This document shows positions 47,361 to 58,984 of a DNA stretch of 64,000 bases, piece after piece; the stretch's first letter is position 1, and each line of letters opens with the position of its first letter. A program made the position numbers and the translations under genes. This stretch comes from Rattus norvegicus (taxonomy: Eukaryota; Chordata; Mammalia; Rodentia; Muridae), in NCBI RefSeq assembly GCF_036323735.1, contig NC_086027.1:90032662-90096661 (forward strand), given 5' to 3'. Below the pieces are notes generated by a model. It was not told the DNA's origin and made no database searches. It saw nothing but the letters and a program-made list of their open reading frames with translations.

Positions 47361-50300
47361 TGAAAGGTTAAGACAACAGAAATTAGGGATAAAGAAATCT
47401 AAAATGGAAATAAACACATCAAGCCACTTTTGTATTCATGATAAAATTTATGGAATAATTAATTATGTTTAGATTCCAAGTGGCAAAAGAAGAGAATGAA
47501 AGGTTTTATTTCATTTCCACCTGCCTAGGAAAGGGTGAAAGGCTAAATGGATAGATAAAACCATTCAAAACCTCTAGCTGTTTGAAATGCTCTCTGAGGA
47601 AAGGGGTATGTATAAAAGTTCAAAGAGCATCAGGAAACTGCCTTCATGAGACAGTGACATGCCAACAATGACATGGTCTTCATATGTATGACAACGTTGA
47701 CTTTGCATATTTTGATCTGTTCAAATACAGATCTTTTTCTTGGCTTATGTGTGTAGCATTGCTGGTCCTAATTCTGAGGTTTTCTGAATAATCCATGATC
47801 AATCTCTTTACCCAAGCCACAGTTGCTGTGGCCCTATCACCCTGCCTTTGACTATGTACAAATAAATAAAGGAGCAGAGATGGCAGAGACTGCATTTCCT
47901 CCCAATCAGACAGTTGGATTGACTCAAACAAATGGGCACATGCTCTTGTAAATGGCATTTTTTATTAGATGTCAAGAAAACTCTAGAATATTTCAGATGG
48001 CAAGGCCATTGAATATTTATTGGAGGACTTTTAAAACTGTGACAGATTCCCAAAGTGTTGAAATGACATGAGTGGGCTTCTTCTGGGCTAGAGGAAAGGG
48101 TGGCCATGGGCTTTGAGTTCTTTGCAACTTGGGTCTGTAGGAGATCCTAAACACTAAATACTCTTATGTACACACAGGCAAATGTGCACTGTTGTGAGAA
48201 TGTGTATATTCTAGAAAACTAGGTAGGTAATTATTCTAGGGGATTCTAGAGGATTCCAGGAGGGCCAAAGGGCACATGTGTTGTGAAAGCATTTGAAATG
48301 AATCTGCCAGGCTGGGAAGAGCTCAAGAGAATGATGGGGGTAGGTAGAAGAGGTTGGAAAGAGAAGCAACAGAAATAAATTTTGTTTGAAAAATGACTTA
48401 CTGTACATGAATACTTCATATGTGAATGAGCATTCTTTTAAATGGTCTCATCATTTGCAAAGTCTTATGGTGCCACCAGAGGGTAGTGTTGCCTTAGCAT
48501 TTTCTCCTGAATGTCAGCTTTTCTGCTAAAACCCTGCAGTAGGTTTCTCTGCATTTGCTTTGGAAGCAGCACGCAGTGATTTATCCTGTACTCTGTGCTG
48601 CAGAATGGCGGAGATCTGGCTAAGGATCAACACTCCTAAAATTTCTTGGTAACCATACAGACCTTGGGTCTTCATGTGTCACTGAAAAATGCCACTTTTC
48701 CTCAGGCAGTGATAGGAAGTGTGGGCCTCACCATGGCCTCGTGTGAATCAAACCCATGGTCATGCAACCTCTTCAGTAACAGGATTTCAGGACTAATGAG
48801 GGAGTGTTAGACCTGCAGGAGTGTCGGGAAGCTGAGGCTCCTTTGAGAATTGAAAGACTCTCGGGCTCTCCAGCAGTTGGTTCTGTCTTCCTCTCTTCAC
48901 TGGCGGGAAGATGAAAAGACCAAAGGAATCTTTAGCCTTCTCTGTAGTCGCTACCAGCAGTTCTGTCTCCATTTTTGTGTTGAGTAGAAAGACAAGCATC
49001 CTGCCTTCCCTGGTCCAGCTCGCTTGCTTGCAGAATGATGCTCTGGCGAATTTGTCACACGGTGTGTGGAGAGCCCATTCACAGCAGAGGGAGTCAGGTG
49101 AAGCTACAAAGCCTAGGAGCTAATTCTCCAGAGTGAGGTAAAAGAGACTTCAGTAATTAACTGTCTATTCTGAGAGCTGCTGGGTAGTGCCTAGGAAAGA
49201 TAGAGCTAAGCTTTCCTCTCCCCTTGGGGTACTAGATGAGAAGACTGTGGCCCTCAAAGAGAGACTCACTCACAGTTTGGGGCTGAGTCCATAGTCACGT
49301 ACCGTGTCTGAATCTGAGTGCTGAACATGTGGGTTTAAAGTGTCTTCTGAGATGCCATGTTAAGAAGGGTTATACACCCCCATGTCATCAAATGAAATGA
49401 CTTGTGATGTTGAGTTAAAAACGGTGAGCGCTTGCTAACACCTGTCTGGAGCATGTGTTTCCCTTTGTCTACAGCATATTTGGCCTGTGGGAAGGGATAC
49501 TGCTCAGGGAGTAGTTGACAGGAAGTGTTTGCATTCAACTTTGCCCCCTTGAGACTGTGACGGGGCTCCATGAAAGGGGAAGTGGTGTGTTATGGTGTGA
49601 TTCTGATTAGCTGGGGGAAACTTGAGACCTGTAATGTGAATTAAGCAGCAGATGCCCTCCATCTACCAGTGACCACAATCTCTCTGAGCCTTTCTCTTTC
49701 GGTTATCTGAGACCAGAAAGACCCTTGGAATTTGCTGTTAGTCAACTGAAAAGTGGACCATGTGCTTGATTACATGTGCCAAATCGGGTCTACTTTCAGA
49801 CTCTTCTGGGAACAGTGCGTTGCTAGAGAAGCCGAGGTTATATTTGGTCACCATAAACTGTGGGAATTTCTTGATACTTACTGAGCATATGATAGTCATT
49901 AGAATTCAGGGAATTAAAAGCCAGCACAATTTGGGAAGCGGTATACTTTAGTTCCTCATGTAAGACAAGTGCTCCAACATGACATAGTAGCCCCCACCCA
50001 TAATGGATATCATTTGGAAGTCATAACTCTAATAACATACTGATTGTAGAACCAACTGTGTTTTAGTAGAGGGGCACAGTCTCAGTTTTATATAATACCA
50101 TAAAGGAATAAAGTGGTTCTTAATGTCAAAAGGAGAGTTAATGATAATACACAACTCCCACTGTTGAAACTTCAAAATGATATGCCTTCTCCCACAAGTC
50201 ACACACAGCAGCTAGTGGATCTTTGTGATTCATTTGTTTACTGACAGTGACAATGTTTTCATTGATGTCTTAAAAATTTAGGAAAAATTGTGATCCAATC

Positions 50301-51074
50301 TTTGGGGATTGAGTTCTTTTCCATTTTTTTCTACAATTACATGGGAAAGTGGCTCCCTTTCCTTACACACTTACCTAGCATTTTATTCAACAGTGAAAAT
50401 TAAAAAAAAATGAAGATTTTTATTTCTTTCCTGAACTTATATTCTTTGTGAGTGAGATGCTAAGATGTGGAACGGAAGCTTGGAGGAGGCCATGATCACC
50501 CCAGCTGAGAGATTCTAAATTATGAAAGATGCCACTCCTCAGGTTCGGAGATTACATATGAATGTGCGGATAGATATGCTGCAATTATCCCATAGCTGGG
50601 TTCCCTCAACAAATTTTTTAACCTCTCTGACTCAGGAGCCCTGTCAGAAAAATGGTAGTTAATTAAGATAGCTGGAGTCATAGTCCTGACGAGCCTACCA
50701 TACCGGTAATTTATGATAAAGTAGGTTGACAATACCACTGGTTCTCTTACCATTGCTCAATACTCAAGGGACAATGAATACATTATTTCATGCTGATTCC
50801 AGAGTAGAGAGATATTGAATATATCGTATAAGACACTTGCCAAGTGCTGCTCAGGGAATATGTAGTCCAGCAAGCAGGCACATGAGAACAGGAGTTTTCA
50901 GAGGCATGTTCTTACTGCTCAGGAATGCTGTATGAAAGCAATTACTTTATGTCAAGGAAAAATGTAGAAATGAAAATATTAATAATGCTAAACAGTTCAG
51001 AACCATGGCCTAGAAAAAAATTAATGCTAACAAGTAGTGTTACATAACAGTTCCTTCTTATAGGAATTGCCTTT
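47361..51074. other. Intergenic sequence without a recognised element
   Basis: A 3.7-kb stretch in which I could not assign any SINE, LINE or LTR. Frames such as 48911-49123 have no domain or splice context. Confidence 0.35.
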
Positions 51075-51466
51075 AGCTTTTTATTTACTTGTGAGTGGGT
51101 ATGTGTGCTTGTACATGGACAAACATGTCTCGAGGTGGTAGTCAGGACAATTTTGGGAATCCATCCTCAGCTGCTAACAGTTTTGATACAGTTGCGGTTT
51201 TTCTTTTGCTTTGCTTTTGTTATTGCTGTTGTTTGTTTTATGCTTTGTTTTTGTTTGGTTGATTTGTTTGCTTCCTTGCTTCTTATATGTTTCGCTTGCT
51301 TGCCTGAGAGCTTTTGGGTCCCATCTCACTACAGAACAAATGAGATTTCAAATATGTGCTATGATGGCCAACTTTATGTGCATTTTATGGAGTCAGGGGA
51401 TTTGGTCTCAGGTCTTCAGGACAGCATGGCAAACGCTTTACCCACTGAGCCATCTCCCTAGGCCCA
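51075..51466 (-). mobile_element. B3A-like SINE interrupted by T/G-rich sequence
   Basis: The reverse element starts with TTATTTACTTGTGAGTGGGT and ends with ACCCACTGAGCCATCTCCCT. Between about 51188 and 51310 it is split by a TTTGCTTTGC/TTGTTTG-rich stretch with TGCTTGCC repeats. Confidence 0.6.
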
Positions 51467-51543
51467 CCTTAGCTTTTTCTTTCATGCTCACAGTATTCAA
51501 GAATCATCTGAAAGTCAGGCAGTCTTCATGTTATCCTACTTTC

Positions 51544-51768
51544 GGGACTGGAGACATGGCTCAGCAGTTAAGAGCACTAACTGCTCTTCCAGAGGATCAG
51601 GGATTGGTTCCCAACATCCATAGGCAGCTCACTACCATTTGTAACTGGTCCTGAGGGATCTGATGTCATCTTCTGGCCTCTACAGATGCTGCGTTCACAT
51701 AGTACACAGACACTTGCAAGCCAAAACACCCATATACATGAAGATTAAAACAAAACAACAACAACAAA
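51544..51768 (+). mobile_element. B3 SINE
   Basis: GGGACTGGAGACATGGCTCA, AGAGCACTAACTGCTCTTCC, a body ending in CCAAAACACCCATATACATG and an A-rich (AAC)n tail. Confidence 0.88.
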
Positions 51769-53022
51769 AAACCAACTCATCAAAAAATATTTTCAAAGAA
51801 TACTTAAATATTCTAAATATAAAGACATGAATGTATTTCTATTTTTAGAACGTCTACTTTAATATTGATTTTTATTGTTATTCTTCTCTATCCATTTGCC
51901 AGTCTTAGCACATGTGCTCTTTCTACCCCTGACAAACATATCATGTACAGACAAATAAGGAATTTAGAGCATTTCCTGAATAATGCAAATGCTATGAAAG
52001 GTATTACTTGTTAGTATTAACTGTTTGAAGACCATGATTTTAAAGGATATTGTATTCTTAACACTTTCATGTGTTTGTGTGTCCAAAGATGGCAGCTTTC
52101 AAGAATCATCCAGCTTTGGCATAACTCCTTTTAAAAATGTTTTCACTCAGCTCTGGAAATGGAGTTTCTTCATCAATCATCTGTAGATATTTCTTAACTA
52201 AAGTGGGCGAGCAGTAGGAATTATTCTTGATGTTATTCAAAGGTCAATTCAACTTAATGAAATAGTTTAGCAAATATGGTGATAGAATATTTTAGAGTAA
52301 ATGCAATACTAGTCTGTAAAATATCCGAAGCCATCTGGTTTTTAACAATCGTGAGACTTACTTCACCTCTTGGAATTCCTAGTGTACGTTTCTCCACAGA
52401 CAGTTGACTTATCATTGGAGCATTTGCTGGTTTACATCCTTTGTACCATAAGGTCAATTGATATTTGAAAATTTGTTCCTATCAAATGTGAAAAAGAGGT
52501 CTTGGGTGGAGACGAAGATAAGCTACTCAAATTTTATAAATGTGTCTGAACCTCTCAGTCCTGCATGCCCTACCTTGCGAAAACATTCCAAGTCAGTGCA
52601 AAAGTATGTGCCAAGTTAGGGGAGGTTATTGTTATTTGCAGCAAGCAGTGATTCGTTCTCCACCAAGTAATTCTCTTCTACTGTAGGTGCTAAGCACGAG
52701 CTCACTCTCTGCAGGATGCTGACAACGGTCTACATATGTTTCATGGTGCCAGCTCTCAGCCACTGACTTACATCTCCTTAACTCAGCAATTTACATGTTT
52801 CTAGCATGTTCATGGTTAATCTTACGAAGTCGACTCTTTTTAATCTGGCGAATTTTAGGCAAAGAATAAATTTAGAAATGATAGTGCTAGCTATCGAACC
52901 TTACTATAGAATCGAATCATTGTCGTGAGGCCATGTCTGACACCCAGGATGTGCTCTGGAATTAGATGGCTAATTGCTTTGGGCAGGTGATGTACCTACC
53001 CCTAAATTCACTTTCTTAATCT

Positions 53023-53024
<2 letters not shown>
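51769..53024. other. Intergenic sequence without a recognised element
   Basis: I see no repeat family. 52830-52950 has a few CpGs but no other signal. Confidence 0.35.
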
Positions 53025-53090
<66 letters not shown>

Positions 53091-53145
53091 GATAGGAGAG
53101 GAGAGGAGAGGAGAGGAGAGGAGAGGAGAGGAGAGGAGAGGAGAG
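53025..53145. repeat. (GA)29(GGAGA)12 polypurine tract
   Basis: A pure GA block, then about twelve GGAGA units after a GATAGGAGA break. Confidence 0.97.
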
Positions 53146-54299
53146 ACTGGTCACGTTTTTTATTCTAAGGAGTATAATATCAAATGTCCCTAATCTTCTG
53201 GCCTTCCCAGCTTCCTCAGTGAAAGATGCACACACAGTGCGAGATTGGGGTTTACACCACTAGTTCAATTGAGTTCAGACACTTGGTTCAACTATTCCTT
53301 TACTCAGGATTTGGAAACGTGTCTGTTGATTGATTGTATGGTTTTACTCAAAGAGTTTCAGTTCTGTCAAGCCAGTGAGGGTCACAATGTTGATGTCAGC
53401 TTTACGAAATTGACAAAAGGTTAACGGTGAAGGGTCATCCATAAACTGATCATATGAAAGGCATCCTCAAAGCTTGTGAGACATTGTGTGTGCTCAATTT
53501 ATCCTAGGGTTTATTAGATTGTTTTAGCACTCCAATCATCCTTGCTATTATAGATAAATATCCTCTAGTTATCTTTGTTTTAAAAGAGGCAAGCTAGCCA
53601 ATTATAGTAGGGTGTGGAGACGAGTTTGAATATTTTTTCTTGACCACCTTCCAAAAGAATTTACATTTATTGTGAGAGAAAATTGGTCCTGAGGGAGATA
53701 ATCTACAAAATAATATGATTATTAAATATATATTTTTTATTAATTTCCTAGATGATCTCAAGAACAGTCAAGAGAAAGTATGACTTTTTTTTTTCTTTTG
53801 AGCAAAATATGCATTCTCACCACAATGTAACAAATACTTTGGGAACTATCATTATTTTATGAAAAATCAGGAGAAATGAGAAGGAATAGATTAAAGTTTA
53901 GAGCGCTGGGAGTACTCTGGCTGACTCACTCTAATTGAAGCCTTCTGTGAGCTACAAACTATTACAAAACACCCGTATCCTCTCTGTTTCCCTTTGTCCT
54001 GATTTTCATTTTTCCTCCACTTGCATTTTATTTTGGAGTGGTTTTTAGGTCTGAGTCTGGAAGGCAAGGTTTGTCATTTAGAATGTTTATAAAAGAATGA
54101 TCCAGAAAGCTATATTGGTCACTTCTTCAGAGGTTTAGAAATCAGGCTAAGCAGCTGTCAAGAAGAACCCCTCACATTTGTAAAAGAAGTAGGCACTTTA
54201 GGGAGAAGACCTAGAAGTCTCAACTGAAAGTTTTTGTTTGATTAAAACAGAATTGGTGTGGGTCCCAAAAAGTTGGAGAGAACTGTGTGGGTCTGTGGT

Positions 54300-54304
<5 letters not shown>
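53146..54304. other. Intergenic sequence without a recognised element
   Basis: A T-run lies at about 53784-53800. No family was assigned. Confidence 0.35.

Positions 54305-54341
<37 letters not shown>
54305..54341. repeat. (TG)18 microsatellite
   Basis: A pure TG run, with TATGTTTGTGCATG-like degenerate extension to about 54390. Confidence 0.96.
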
Positions 54342-54345
<4 letters not shown>

Positions 54346-54504
54346 TTGTGCATGTGGTGTATGTACATGTGCATGTATGTGTGCATACCTGCAGGTACAC
54401 ACGAAGACCAGTATCTGAAGTAGAGTTATTCGCCCATCAGTCTTTACCTTGAGATACACAGTCTCCTCGCTAAACCTGGAAGTAAGCTGCCAGCGGACAA
54501 TTTC

Positions 54505-54677
54505 CAAGTCTCAGCGATCCTCCTGTCTCTCCTCACATGTACTTTTCCCCTACCACAGTGCTGAGGGTATAAAAACAGTATCAGTCATGCCTCGATTTTT
54601 ATATGGGTACTGGAGATTGAACTCAGATCTTAGTATTTGTAAATTCTCTCACGCGCTGAGCCATTTCCCAAGCCCTG
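54505..54677 (-). mobile_element. B4-type SINE (ID/B1 composite)
   Basis: CAGCGATCCTCCTGTCTCTC (B1-like half), then TACTGGAGATTGAACTCAG and CACGCGCTGAGCCATTTCCC (ID/tRNA-like half), in reverse orientation. Confidence 0.7.
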
Positions 54678-57589
54678 AGCTCAGATTTTATATAAGGAAG
54701 AGAGCTCTTTGACTTATAGAAGTCAAGGAGTGCACGAAAGTCAACATCCCCATATTGTCTATGTGTCTCCATAGTAACCTAGATTTTGTAGATACAATAT
54801 TATTGACCAACAGGTTCATGACATTGCTAGGCCGATAGCTGAGTTCATGAAAAAAACTGGTGTAGTTATAGTTTTCTATGTTGTGTTCTTCCTATCATCC
54901 CCCCACCCCCTTTTAAGCATCCAGCTGAAAGGTACTGAGACAGGGAACAGGAAACTCCAATGTGATCTCTGACCTGGGGAATCAACATATGACAAAGGCA
55001 TAGGCACAATCTTGACACACACAGTTCACTATGATATATCCCATGTTTGACTTCACACTGGGTCACAATTCTAAAAGAAGAGAGAGAAGAGAAATTTTGG
55101 TTTTTCTTTCTAGCAGATAATGTAACCATATTGAGTCCTTTGAGAGGTAGTCCCCAACTGTGCCTAGAATGGCAGATTTTTTTTCTCCATAAAAAAAATC
55201 TCAATTATTTTTCAGACCCAAACAAGTATCTACTTGCCATGACTAAAGAAGCTTTTTGTGAACATTAACTTAGAAGAGATACATTGAAAGTAGCCTGCAC
55301 CTTTAATGCCAGAAGCAGTCACCATCATTTAATAAGGAATTCCTTTCAGTCATTTGTACTTGAGCAAACTGTATCCAATCATTCTCTGGAGAGTAAGTTA
55401 ATTGGGAATAAGAGCCTTCGGTTCTGTAAATAAAATTAAAGGCTATCAATTAAGATGGGAGTGCGAGCCCCTGTTTCCTGCCTCTACCCATATTACAGAC
55501 AGCATCTCTCAGACAGGGTGGGGTGTGTGGACCTCATGTTAGATGCTCTGAGGATGTCTTCGAGATACTGAGTAAGGAACATAGGAGGTGGCCCGTAAGC
55601 AAGAGAAAGAAGAGGTAGAATGGAAGGTGGCTCCCCTTTGAACTCTTAGCTTGTAGATTGTGAACCGCTGAGCTCAGCTAGAAGGAAAAGAATCATCTCT
55701 TTTGAGTTCTGATTAATATACAGGTAAAATTCCAAGTGTGATTTACATTATTTTGGAAGTGAGTAGTAGAGTTTGAAATATAATGAAGACCTTGAACTTC
55801 TAGTCAATGCATCTTAGAACAAAAGGATATGTGTTTATTCCACTGTTCTGGCCAGAGAAATAAAGACCTGGTGCCCCCATCTGTCTCAGAGGAGATGGGG
55901 AGTTTTTACTGTTCTCACTTAGATGAATTAAAAAGTATATGTCTTTCTACTATACAAAAGTTTTGTTACCAAGGAAATGAAAAAGCACAGTTGACACTTT
56001 GCCTGAACACTGAGCTTGCAAGCCAGCTAGGCTGAGTGGAAAAGGCTGGCTCTTTAGGAAGTCAGAGGATATGGTTCCTGAAGACCTCTGGGTTTCTCTG
56101 ATAAGGAAGAGAAATTCAAGTCAGAATATTCCTGGTCATCTTTGACCCTTTCCTCCACTGCCTTTTTCTTCACACTTGGACGTATGATACCTCAGTTAAT
56201 TCTTGTTTTTCTCTGTGGGCTCAAAATTTTTCAGTTATAAATCAGAAGCCTGATGCAGTCTTTTATTGCACAGTTTGGGATCTAGAGTTCTCATACCCTG
56301 AGACCCAGAGTCATGGAATGAATCAAACAGAAGCAGTACAATGGCCAATTTGGCTCCAGAGCAGATCACTGTAATTGCTACTGCTTGCTTCTCTTTCAAA
56401 AGTCTGTGTATATCTGCTTGTGACAGGCAGGACATTTTAATGGAGAAAAACGTAATGTTCTCCCCAGCTCGATTCCAAGTTATAAGAAAGAGCACGTCTG
56501 ACAGAGTCCATTGGTTATATTCAGTCAGCTCCTGGAGGATTAGCATATAGCTTGTCTGCAAACCACCTCTCTCTAAATAAAGTACTTGTTTACCAAGGGC
56601 TCATTTTCCCTCAAATGACTGGGGTCAAGGGTCTATCCAAATTATCAAAAGCCAGCATTTTATAATGAAATTAAACTTGTAATTAAATTAATGCTAATGT
56701 AGGTGATTAAAGAATACACTTAGAGAAAACATCAATACATTTCCTGTAATTGAATTTTATCTTGTAACACTGTGCTTTCCTTCCGGGAATGTCTTTTAAA
56801 AGTTTTCCTCTGATAAATGTCTCACTCATTTAAAAACATCCGAATTAATTCCAGAAATTTCTCAGGGCTTCCTTTATTATAAAAATTAGTTTAATCAATT
56901 AATAACTGTAATCATTTCTACAGCGATTATTACTCATAATCCTCGAGAACCCTTCCGTGCCTTCTTTACTGGGAAACCATACTTTGGATATAGACATTTT
57001 ATTTCCCAAAGTCATATTATAAATATGAAACTTATACTTCCATAATAGTACCATGGGAAATTTTGAATTATATAAATTCTAAGGTTGTGGAGTCTGTGGA
57101 CATATATGGTCTATATGCAAACATGAATCAGTTTTCTTCAGAAGAGTTAACTGTATCCTTCGACACATGATCTTTCCTTGCACTAGATGTCTTTCAGAAG
57201 TTACTACAAGTTTAAAAAGAGTATCATGTTAACTAATTTCACACGTGAAAATGCCATACCAAATCAACTTGACTTGTAATGCTGTTTTTCAATGAATTTG
57301 CCGTGCTTTGCCCTTTACAGAGTACAACCCACTTTTCATACCTGCACGTGTACTGTGTGCTAGGGTGTAAGGCTGGGAGTGCAGCCCTCTCTCATGGTTG
57401 AATGGACTCATATCTTGTACTTTTGCTGATTTCCTTTCATCAATAATATGTATTAAAGCTTATATAATCATTTACACATGGCACTTTATACTGTGAATTT
57501 ATTTATAATAGTAAAAAGCTACATACAATAGGATAGCAGAGCCACAAAAAAACGTTTATCTGCCTTTTTCATTTAAAAAACAATTTAAT
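54678..57589. other. Repeat-poor intergenic region
   Basis: A 2.9-kb interval with no assigned element, including a strongly AT-rich, homeobox-motif-rich segment at 56640-56960. Confidence 0.4.
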
Positions 57590-57800
57590 TTATTTGTATG
57601 GGTGTTTTGACTGTATGCATGTCTGTACACCAGGTGTGTTCTTGGGAACTAGAGAGGCCAGAAGAAAGCTCTGGTTCCCCTGGAGCTGGAGTTATAGATC
57701 ATTCCGAGCCATCATATATATCCTGGGAATCAAACCAGTTCTTCTGGAAGTGCAGTCATTGCTCTTAACCATTGAGCCCTCCTTCCAGGCACAGAAAACC
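57590..57800 (-). mobile_element. B3 SINE
   Basis: TTTATTTGTATGGGTGTTTT, AGGCCAGAAGAAAGCTCTGG, CCTGGGAATCAAACCAG and GCTCTTAACCATTGAGCCC in reverse orientation. Confidence 0.88.
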
Positions 57801-57920
57801 TAGTATTTTTAAAATTCTATGTGTCCTTATTTTAAAATTAACAACTAATATTGAATAGGGTTCTGTGTGCTTTATCAACATATACACAATGCCATAATGC
57901 TTAAATCATGATAAATAGAT

Positions 57921-58045
57921 TCTTTTTTTTTTTTTTTTGGTTCTTTTTTTTCGGAGCTGGGGACCGAACCCAGGGCCTTGTGCTTCCTAGGCAAGCGCTC
58001 TACCACTGAGCTAAATCCCCAACCCCTGAGCTAAATCCCCAACCC
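57921..58045 (-). mobile_element. Rat-type ID element with 20-bp 5' duplication
   Basis: Reverse-oriented ID (BC1/tRNA-Ala-derived) SINE. The poly-T tail is at 57922-57951 with GGTTC inside. The body is CGGAGCTGGGGACCGAACCC, AGGGCCTTGTGCTTCCTAGG and CAAGCGCTCTACCACTGAG. The last 20 bp (58006-58025) are repeated exactly at 58026-58045. In the sense direction this doubles the 5' end that precedes and includes part of the A box. The abundance of this family is a rat hallmark. It is a SINE and not a tRNA gene. Confidence 0.96.
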
Positions 58046-58263
58046 CCAAATTACCATTTCTTTTTTTTTAAAATATTTTATTTATTATATAGGAGTACAC
58101 TGTAGCTGTCTTCAGACACACCAGAAGAGGGCATCAGATCCCATTACAGATGGCTGTGAGCCACCATGTGGTTGCTGGGAATTGAACTCAGGACCTTGGG
58201 AAGAGCAATCGGTGCTCTTAACCACTGAGCCATCTCTCCAGCTCCCCAAATTACCATTTCTTT
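58044..58263 (-). mobile_element. Young B2 SINE with 20-bp target-site duplication
   Basis: Identical CCCCAAATTACCATTTCTTT copies at 58044-58063 and 58244-58263 flank a reverse B2 (TTTATTATATAGGAGTACAC to CCACTGAGCCATCTCTCCAG). The left copy starts inside the last bases of the ID element, so the B2 arrived after the ID. Confidence 0.95.
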
Positions 58264-58963
58264 ATGGCCAAACATCCTTTACTCATCTGGGCGTCTCAGA
58301 CATACCACACACAGATATATCTATCGTCACGGTTCTGTGCAGCATGCCAAATCTATTCCCATCTCTCCACAACTTAGTACCCATCATCAACTTTTCCTAT
58401 CTCTTCTTCCCACTACTCTCTTTAGTCTCACAACATTTACTGACAAAGTATTTGTAAAACGATCATTAAATGTCACTGACATTTTCTACATGGGGACATG
58501 AGATGGGTCTCGGGCCTTTTCCCTTATGAAACTATTCTCTTGGGTTTTGTCTCCTAATGCAACTCTAAATAGCTAGTCCATTTGTAAAATTCAGTCAGGA
58601 CATTACCATCTCCCAAATGATTGCGATTATTCTTGGAGAAGCATAAACATGCTTTGGAGGATTTGAGGATTATTTTTGCTACTGTGAAATGAAGGAATAA
58701 AGCACAGTGTGGCTAACTAATATGAAAAAAAAATACTTCCAGCAGGGTCTTCCCAAATATGATGCAGAGCCAGCCAGTGGCAGTGATATACTAAAGAGCA
58801 AAGGATAGCCACTGGCTACTACGATCCGTCCGCAACACAATAGACTTCACAGTGCGTTCTGCTGGGCAGAGGCAAGCAAGATGAGTGGCAGGTAGAGTAC
58901 TCAGAGGCAGGGATGTTTGCCTGCTCTGATCTGCAGCCTCTCGACTCCCAATATGGAAGCTGC
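58264..58963. other. Intergenic sequence without a recognised element
   Basis: I see nothing assignable. Confidence 0.35.
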
Positions 58964-58984
58964 TCCCCCCACCCCCCACCCCCC
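58964..58984 (-). repeat. C-rich tract (three G6 runs on the minus strand)
   Basis: Three runs of five to six C separated by single A. On the minus strand this gives G-runs able to pair as a quadruplex. Confidence 0.7.

Noticed and set aside
57957..58025. tRNA-like sequence with A and B boxes
   Set aside because: It is an ID SINE with a poly(A) tail and not a tRNA gene.
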